Part shown: positions 1 to 4,549 of the stretch, one piece after another | Numbering within the stretch: the stretch's first letter is position 1 | Layout: every line of letters starts with the position of its first letter | Origin: Anaerolineae bacterium | Lineage (GTDB): Bacteria; Chloroflexota; Anaerolineae; JAADDB01 | Direction of reading: 5' to 3' | NCBI GenBank assembly: GCA_015486895.1 | Contig: WFQT01000174.1 | Location: forward strand, 1-6,031 | Length of the DNA stretch: 6,031 nt | The notes under the pieces: model-generated | What the model was told of the DNA's origin: nothing | The model's database searches: none | The model's input: the letters and a program-made list of their open reading frames with translations, nothing else | Made by a program: the position numbers and the translations under genes

Positions 1-1612
1 CATCGTTATAACCCTGCTTGAAAAAAACCTGACGCACATCATCCGGCTGCACAACTTGCCCTAGCTTCATTTCCCAGATAGAGCCGCCGGTAAAATCAAT
101 GGCCAACTTCTCTGGTGCGCCCGTCGTGACCGTCAGGTAAATCATGCCAATTATGCCCGGTACAATGATCAGCGAAGAAAAGCCGAAATAGTACCAACGC
201 TTCTGAACGATACTGAAAAGTCCCTGGAAGTGCACCTTGAAGTTCTCCGGCACCAGAACATCCAGAACCCAGGGGTTGTACTTAGCATTTTCATCCAAAT
301 GTGTAAACACTATATGAACCAGCACACGAGTCACACTTACGGCAGTGAACATACTGATAATCACACCAAGCCCCAGGTTGATAGCAAACCCTTTCACAGC
401 GCTGGCGCCAAAAGTGCGTCCAAATTGGAACAGTACTAACACTGAAATTAATGTAGAGAGGTTGGAATCGCGAATGGATGTCCAGGCTCGGCTAAAGCCA
501 GCTTCAACAGCTACCCCCAACGGTTTACCACGCCGGACCTCTTCTTTCAGGCGCTCGAAGATAAGGATATTAGCATCTACGGCAATGCCTGTTGAGAGCA
601 AGAAGCCAGCGATGCCGGGCAACGTTAAGGTAACAGGCACCAGTTTGTACAGCGAGATATTCAACATGGCGTACAGAATCAGAGCGATATCTGCCAGTAA
701 CCCCGGCAAGCGATAGTAGATTAACATGAACAGGAATACCGATATCAGGCCAATCAAGCCAGCAGTGATACTACTTTTAATAGAATCTTGTCCCAATGAA
801 GGACCTACAAGACGAGTGCTCACTACTTTCAAAGGAACTGGCAAAGCACCATAACGCATCTGGACTGCTAAGCTTTTCGCCGATTCAGCGGTGAAATTAC
901 CGGTAATGACGCCCCGACCATCGGGAATAGCGCTGTTAATGCGCGGTGCCGAGAGTACTTTGTTGTCCAGTACAATGGCTAATATCTTACCCACATGGCT
1001 GGCGGTATACTTAGCGAAAATCTTCGCGCCTTTATTACTCAGTTCAAAAGAAATTTCTGGTTTCCCTGTGGTGGGGTCAAAACTTACTTTGGCAGTCTTC
1101 AACTCTGTGCCGCTGAGAATTGTCTTGTAAACCGGGGCATCTTTCCCAGGCAACTCATCTTTCGGCACACCGTAAGGATGTGGGTCGCCTGAGCTTGTCC
1201 TGATGTACTGTTTCTCCGCCACCATGGGCTGGTCGCCCCGCACTTCGACAAATTCCAGTTGGCCGGTATTCTTCAAGGCGGCAATGGCATCTTCTTTGCT
1301 TTTCACACCCGGCAACTGGATAATGATGCGGTTCTTACCTTCGATCTGGACTACTGGCTCAGTGACACCTAAACCGTTCACACGATTATCAATTACACTT
1401 TTCGTGGCCTGCAAGGCTTGGTAATCTACCTGTTGTCCTTCTGGCATGTTCGCCTGTAATAACACCTCCAGCCCCCCTGCTAAATCCAGGCCTTTCTTCA
1501 AATTCAGGTCTCGTCCAATGACAGTGGGGTGCTGGATAGGAAGCGCAATCCAGATAGAGAGGACGAAAAGAATAACAATGAGTACAAAAAACTGCATGTC
1601 GCGTTTATTCAT
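1..1612 (-). CDS. secDF: SecD-SecF fusion, protein translocase accessory subunit (3' end outside window)
   Basis: This is the proton-driven membrane subunit that helps SecYEG pull exported proteins across the cytoplasmic membrane. The 537 visible residues read in one open frame. TM1 is about residues 7-25, followed by the SecD motif GLDLAGG at 41-47 and a periplasmic region to about 275 containing NRVNGLGVTEP. A membrane bundle follows, with the signature VDANILIFERLKEE; its conserved aspartate, D346, matches the proton-relay aspartate known in SecD. After a linker (about 441-464) a SecF half begins (IVQKRW at about 468-473, a TM helix, then DFTGG at 506-510) and runs off the window. No stop or restart lies between the halves, so the gene is fused as in Bacillus SecDF, unlike the separate secD and secF of E. 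coli. The start at 1612 has GGAGGA seven bases upstream. An in-frame ATG at 1648 would add twelve residues but has a poor binding site. Confidence 0.95.
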   Translation of the reverse strand, partial: MNKRDMQFFVLIVILFVLSIWIALPIQHPTVIGRDLNLKKGLDLAGGLEVLLQANMPEGQQVDYQALQATKSVIDNRVNGLGVTEPVVQIEGKNRIIIQLPGVKSKEDAIAALKNTGQLEFVEVRGDQPMVAEKQYIRTSSGDPHPYGVPKDELPGKDAPVYKTILSGTELKTAKVSFDPTTGKPEISFELSNKGAKIFAKYTASHVGKILAIVLDNKVLSAPRINSAIPDGRGVITGNFTAESAKSLAVQMRYGALPVPLKVVSTRLVGPSLGQDSIKSSITAGLIGLISVFLFMLIYYRLPGLLADIALILYAMLNISLYKLVPVTLTLPGIAGFLLSTGIAVDANILIFERLKEEVRRGKPLGVAVEAGFSRAWTSIRDSNLSTLISVLVLFQFGRTFGASAVKGFAINLGLGVIISMFTAVSVTRVLVHIVFTHLDENAKYNPWVLDVLVPENFKVHFQGLFSIVQKRWYYFGFSSLIIVPGIIGMIYLTVTTGAPEKLAIDFTGGSIWEMKLGQVVQPDDVRQVFFKQGYND

Positions 1613-1619
1613 CCAGGGT

Positions 1620-1625
1620 TCCTCC
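1620..1625 (-). promoter_or_regulatory. Shine-Dalgarno site of secDF
   Basis: On the minus strand GGAGGA lies seven bases before the ATG at 1612. This decides the secDF start in favour of MNKRDMQFF over the upstream in-frame ATG at 1648, which is preceded only by a weak GGTG. Confidence 0.85.
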
Positions 1626-1693
1626 GAGGAAAGGATTTGCTTTGCCATCTTGGCAAGGCACCAAAAGCCTATCATTATTGAACATAATCAATG

Positions 1694-1722
1694 AGTATAA
1701 CTGAGCCGATGCTCTATGTCAA
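1694..1722 (-). promoter_or_regulatory. Sigma-70-type promoter for secDF
   Basis: Reading the minus strand, TTGACA (1722-1717) is followed by a 17-base spacer and TATACT (1699-1694). The -35 is a perfect match and the -10 is five of six. Transcription would start near 1687, giving an untranslated leader of about 75 bases before the secDF ATG. The promoter lies back to back with the regulator promoter, about 125 bases away. secDF is therefore probably the first gene of its transcript here. Confidence 0.75.
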
Positions 1723-1847
1723 GAATAACCAGCGGAGGTATAGCGCAACGACCAAGCGGCACAGGTAGAGCTCGATCATAAGTGAGGTACAAGGGTTGGG
1801 GAGAAACGACAAGGATAATTAGTCGAAGGACTTTATGGATAACATGC

Positions 1848-1875
1848 TTGACAAACGCTACTCTCGGGCTATAAT
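1848..1875 (+). promoter_or_regulatory. Consensus sigma-70-type promoter for the regulator and radical SAM unit
   Basis: TTGACA (1848-1853) and TATAAT (1870-1875), both perfect consensus, are separated by 16 bases. The start of transcription is expected near 1882, leaving a leader of only about 18 bases before the ATG at 1900. The leader contains AGGAG (1884-1888), eleven bases from the ATG, which is slightly far. A promoter this close to consensus is strong unless repressed, which suits a gene whose own product binds DNA. Confidence 0.85.
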
Positions 1876-1892
1876 GTAAAAGTAGGAGAGTA
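1859..1892. promoter_or_regulatory. Candidate operator: 7-bp inverted repeat flanking the -10 box
   Basis: TACTCTC (1859-1865) and GAGAGTA (1886-1892) are perfect reverse complements 20 bases apart. The left arm lies in the promoter spacer and the right arm overlaps the Shine-Dalgarno of the regulator. The left arm lies upstream of the predicted transcript, so the repeat would act as DNA, not RNA. Its placement around the -10 box is what a repressor site would need. A match this short could be chance. Confidence 0.3.
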
Positions 1893-1899
1893 ATACGTA

Positions 1900-2577
1900 A
1901 TGAGATTAACCAGGAGACAGCAAGATTTTTTCAAGCAGTTCTCAGCACTGTACCGCAAACTCGATGAACCACTGCATTACACAACCGTTGCCAGGTACAT
2001 GAACATAGGAAAAGTAACCGCCTATGAAATGTTACGGGCCCTGGAGAAAAAAGGATTCGTCAGGTCAAGGTACATGCGAGCAAATAGAGGAGGGCCGGGG
2101 CGTTTCCAGGTAGTTTTCATCCTACGCGAAGGATTACGTGAATCCACCAATTTCTCATGGGAAGCCTCCTGGGAGGAGAGCAAAGGGCAAATTTTGGAAA
2201 GGCTGAAAGATAAGAGCGAAAAGTCACGAACCGAACTCCGAAATCAGCTTATGTCCAAAATATCAAAGCTAAACGATCCAATGCTGTTCATCACCAATAT
2301 TATCGTAGCATTGCTTATCAATGTGCCCTATCTGGAAAAGGAGTACCAGGACAAAATTTCGCGAGGGATAACAAAGGCAGCAGATATCAAAGAATCATGG
2401 CTCCACGTTTTGCCTGGCATTGTTCTAGCCTTGCTGGGAGCAGAAATAGTTGACCACAGTTTCGTTTTAGAGATGGTCAGGAACCTTGCTGCATATCACG
2501 AGTATCTGTCATTACTCCCGGCAGATCAAGAAGCGAGAATAACAGAATTTGCCGGTGAAGTGCTTTCATTGCTATAA
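1900..2577 (+). CDS. Winged-helix DNA-binding protein with unknown C-terminal domain
   Basis: A 225-residue protein whose N-terminal 75 residues read as a winged helix-turn-helix. It has a first helix LTRRQQDFFKQFSALYRKL (3-21), then a helix-turn-helix at about 27-50 (YTTVARYMNIGKVTAYEMLRAL) ending in EKKGFV (49-54). A basic wing follows (RSRYMRANRGGPGRF, 55-69). The LTxRQ opening and the A-LEKKG pattern recall the N-terminal domain of LexA, but no LexA protease domain is present. Residues about 80-125 are highly charged and probably helical. Residues 128-145 (LFITNIIVALLINVPYL) and about 165-180 are hydrophobic and could be a dimer core or ligand pocket; I recognise no family there. It has no cysteine, so it is unlikely to hold an iron-sulfur cluster. 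It is the first gene after a consensus promoter and probably controls itself and the radical SAM gene 128 bases downstream. The specific signal is unknown. Confidence 0.85.
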   Translation: MRLTRRQQDFFKQFSALYRKLDEPLHYTTVARYMNIGKVTAYEMLRALEKKGFVRSRYMRANRGGPGRFQVVFILREGLRESTNFSWEASWEESKGQILERLKDKSEKSRTELRNQLMSKISKLNDPMLFITNIIVALLINVPYLEKEYQDKISRGITKAADIKESWLHVLPGIVLALLGAEIVDHSFVLEMVRNLAAYHEYLSLLPADQEARITEFAGEVLSLL

Positions 2578-2578
2578 A
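2549..2578 (+). promoter_or_regulatory. Possible internal promoter before the radical SAM gene
   Basis: TTGCCG (2549-2554, four of six) and TATAAA (2573-2578, five of six) are 18 bases apart at the very end of the regulator gene. If used, it would give the radical SAM gene its own transcript with a leader of about 120 bases. It is much weaker than the promoter at 1848-1875, and read-through from that one is the simpler explanation. Confidence 0.25.
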
Positions 2579-2705
2579 TTTTTTTAATCGATTCTTTCGT
2601 TTCTTTCGGACATAACGCTGGAAACACATCCAGCAAGTCATAGGAGGTGCTCAACAAGTATTGCCCCGGAGCGGAGGGGCCAAACGAATTATGGAGGTAA
2701 CAATC
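2579..2705 (+). promoter_or_regulatory. Leader between regulator and radical SAM gene: two hairpins, two Shine-Dalgarno sites
   Basis: After the regulator stop there is a T-rich stretch (2580-2585). A small hairpin follows, GCTGG (2617-2621) with CCAGC (2630-2634), and an outer GAC/GTC pairing is possible. Next comes a strong Shine-Dalgarno AGGAGGT (2642-2648). A second hairpin, TTGCCCC (2661-2667) against GGGGCCAA (2676-2683), has one bulged C. A second Shine-Dalgarno, GGAGGT (2693-2698), ends the leader. Neither hairpin is followed by a T run, so neither is a convincing terminator. I recognise no riboswitch class. Confidence 0.4.
2693..2698 (+). promoter_or_regulatory. Shine-Dalgarno site that sets the radical SAM start
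   Basis: GGAGGT stands seven bases before the ATG at 2706, an ideal distance. In-frame TTG (2661) and ATG (2691) codons lie upstream. The TTG is twelve bases beyond its own AGGAGGT (2642-2648), and the ATG at 2691 overlaps this site. The start MFINESTLVEL at 2706 is therefore preferred. Confidence 0.8.
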
Positions 2706-4256
2706 ATGTTTATTAATGAAAGCACTTTAGTGGAACTTGCGAACAAGGGTGGCATTGAAGCTGTGGCGCGCATTGGAGACAAACTGGTTCAAAGCGACCG
2801 CCTGCGCAGGGTAGCGAGGAACGTGATAGAAAATAAGCTACGCGAGTCCTTGAATCAATCATCATGGACACGTCCCCCCAGGCTGGAGAAAGAAAAGGTC
2901 GAGGCTGTGATTTCGCTCCTTTATACCGTAGATCGAGCGCTTGGCAACAAAAACCTTGCTCCCGCATCGAGACGTGCTATCCTGCACAACCTCGCGATGG
3001 GCGTTTTTCTACAGTCCCCGCAAAAGAAGGCTATCGAGAAATTCAAGGCCGAGCACGGAGGATACGGGCCACCTTCGACATTAGTCATCAGTCCAGGCAA
3101 AGGATGTAACCTACATTGCGTAGGATGCTACGCCAACTCCAGCTCCGCAATGTACGAAAGGCTTCCGTGGGAGGTATTCGACCGGATCGTCACGGAAGCG
3201 GAAACATTGTGGGGAAACCGCCTAATAACCATCTCAGGTGGTGAGCCATTTGTGTACCGGGACAAAGGGAAAGGGTTGGTGGAGATGGCAGGAAAACACA
3301 ACGAATCCATCTTTATGACATACACCAACGGCACCTTGATAGACAAGAAAATGGCAAAGCGCATGGCGGAAGTCGGCAACATCCTTCCCGCCATATCTGT
3401 GGAAGGACTAGAGGAAAAAACTGACGCCCGCCGCGGCAAAGGCGTTTTCAAGAAGGTCATGGAAGCTATGGATAACCTAAACGAGGTTGGAGTCCCTTTC
3501 GGCATATCTGTGACAGCAACTAAAAATAACTGGCAGGAGATCTACTCAGAGGAGTTTAAAAACTTCCTATTTAAAGAAAAGGGAGCATACTTCGCATGGG
3601 TTTTCCACTTCATGCCTATAGGTCGCGGCTATACCGTTGACATGATGCCTACCCCAGAGCAGAGGGTATGGATGTGGCATCAGGCATGGAATTTCATGAT
3701 CAAGGAACGGACATTCATAGCAGATTTCTGGTCCTTTGGGCACCTATCCGATGGCTGCATTTCCTCTGGACGCGAAGGTGGCTATCTGTACATCGACTGG
3801 AACGGAAAAGTCATGCCGTGTGTGTTCTTCCCCTATTCGCCAATCAACATTCTGAACGTTTACAAGAACGGAGGTACACTGAATAATGTCTTGGAGACGC
3901 CATTTCTTAAACACATTAGGGAATGGCAGTGGAAGTACGAATACGGTCAAACCCAACCGGAGAAAAACGGCAACGTCCTCATGCCCTGCCCGATTCGGGA
4001 TCACCATGCTTTGGCAAGGCACCTCGTAGATATGGACAAGCCGGAGCCGGAAGATGAAAACGCCGCGGCAGCTCTGGAAGACGAAGAATACTATCGCAAG
4101 ATGACGGCATACGATAAACGCCTGGCAGAGCTCACCAATCCTATTTGGGTGAATGAGTACGGCGGCAGGTCATCGAAGGAATCTGACTTGGCAGCAGCTC
4201 CCTTCGACATGAATGAAATTCTTGAGAAAGCTCCGGCGCTGAAGAAAGCTGCATAG
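2706..4256 (+). CDS. Radical SAM enzyme with SPASM/twitch-like C-terminal cysteines, substrate unknown
   Basis: A 516-residue cytoplasmic enzyme expected to cleave S-adenosylmethionine at a [4Fe-4S] cluster to make a 5'-deoxyadenosyl radical. Residues 1-120 form a helical, charged N-terminal extension. The cluster motif GCNLHCVGCY gives C134, C138 and C141 (CX3CX2C). GGEP, the SAM-binding motif, is at 178-181, and the barrel continues through ISVEG and VPFGISVTATK. C351, C372 (in GKVMPCVFF) and C428 (in MPCPIRDHH) are the only other cysteines. Their spacing and the G-x-V-x-PC pattern resemble auxiliary-cluster domains of the SPASM/twitch group, in which three cysteines leave room for a substrate, a His/Asp ligand or none. 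The tail after about 440 is acidic, then ends in EKAPALKKAA. It follows the winged-helix gene in the same direction and probably shares its transcript. Peptide, heme-precursor or small-molecule modification are all possible; no precursor peptide gene is visible. Confidence 0.92.
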   Translation: MFINESTLVELANKGGIEAVARIGDKLVQSDRLRRVARNVIENKLRESLNQSSWTRPPRLEKEKVEAVISLLYTVDRALGNKNLAPASRRAILHNLAMGVFLQSPQKKAIEKFKAEHGGYGPPSTLVISPGKGCNLHCVGCYANSSSAMYERLPWEVFDRIVTEAETLWGNRLITISGGEPFVYRDKGKGLVEMAGKHNESIFMTYTNGTLIDKKMAKRMAEVGNILPAISVEGLEEKTDARRGKGVFKKVMEAMDNLNEVGVPFGISVTATKNNWQEIYSEEFKNFLFKEKGAYFAWVFHFMPIGRGYTVDMMPTPEQRVWMWHQAWNFMIKERTFIADFWSFGHLSDGCISSGREGGYLYIDWNGKVMPCVFFPYSPINILNVYKNGGTLNNVLETPFLKHIREWQWKYEYGQTQPEKNGNVLMPCPIRDHHALARHLVDMDKPEPEDENAAAALEDEEYYRKMTAYDKRLAELTNPIWVNEYGGRSSKESDLAAAPFDMNEILEKAPALKKAA

Positions 4257-4412
4257 CAAACCGCATCGTCTTAAGAATATACACTCGTGCCAATGGAATT
4301 TGTGTTTTCTACGTCAGGAAATCCAACCACAGATTACACGGATGAAATTCTTGTACACTGGACAAAAATTTGACGCGGGGATGCGGGAGATGCAGAGGAA
4401 AAAATCATTTCA

Positions 4413-4467
4413 ACGCGAAAACGCAAAGAGGTAAAGAAAAGCTATTAAAAATCTCACCTCTTTGCGT
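4413..4467 (-). terminator. Possible intrinsic terminator of murJ
   Basis: Read on the minus strand, the 12-bp stem core (4467-4456 with 4432-4421) lies about 80 bases after the murJ stop. It ends in GCG followed by TTTT (4420-4417 side), and a longer T run lies further on (around 4405-4400). The loop of 23 bases is larger than usual and the T tract is short and interrupted, so efficiency is uncertain. On the plus strand the stem is followed by CTTACGCG, a poor tail, so termination of the radical SAM transcript here is less likely to be intrinsic. Confidence 0.4.
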
Positions 4468-4476
4468 CTTACGCGT
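4413..4476. repeat. Long imperfect inverted repeat between convergent genes
   Basis: The core arms ACGCAAAGAGGT (4421-4432) and ACCTCTTTGCGT (4456-4467) are perfect 12-base reverse complements. Outside them ACGCG (4413-4417) and CGCGT (4472-4476) pair again after a short mismatched stretch, giving arms of about 20 and 21 bases around a 23-base AT-rich loop. It could be a transcription terminator, a remnant of a small palindromic repeat element, or both. Confidence 0.75.
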
Positions 4477-4549
4477 CCTGGTGACTTTGCGCTGATTCAA
4501 ATCTCTGCGTCTCAGTGCCTCCGCCTCAGACTTTGGTTCTAGCGACGTA

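Larger units (their letters stand above)
4257..4549. other. Non-coding convergent gap with repeat-like text
   Basis: This 293-base stretch separates the 3' ends of the radical SAM gene and murJ. I see no supported gene in it. The first 70 bases are unremarkable. From about 4327 the sequence becomes a patchwork of short formulaic phrases: CCACAGATTACACGGAT (4327-4343), AACGCGAAAACGCAAAGAGG (4412-4431), CTCTTTGCGTCTTACGCG (4458-4475), GACTTTGCGCTGATTC (4483-4498), CTCTGCGTCTCAGTGCCTC (4503-4521). Such phrases recur between genes in many environmental bacterial genomes (from memory), suggesting decayed dispersed repeats rather than unique sequence. Confidence 0.6.

Noticed and set aside
345..716. 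A 123-codon plus-strand frame opposite secDF.
   Set aside because: It lies wholly antisense to the clearly coding SecDF frame, has no family resemblance and no ribosome binding context.
2617..2634. Hairpin GCTGG/CCAGC as a terminator between regulator and radical SAM gene.
   Set aside because: The stem is only five pairs and is not followed by a T run; the nearby T stretch lies before it.
3128..3505. A 125-codon minus-strand frame inside the radical SAM gene.
   Set aside because: It is antisense to the conserved CX3CX2C and GGEP region and its translation looks like no known protein.
4293..4373. A 26-codon ATG reading frame just after the radical SAM gene, considered as a precursor peptide for the enzyme.
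   Set aside because: It has no Shine-Dalgarno, no leader-core character and no cysteine, and its middle is the repeat phrase CCACAGATTACACGGAT. It is better explained as chance within repeat-like text.
4413..4476. CRISPR repeat or insertion-sequence end.
   Set aside because: There is a single palindrome without regular spacer repetition, and no transposase or target duplication is visible.
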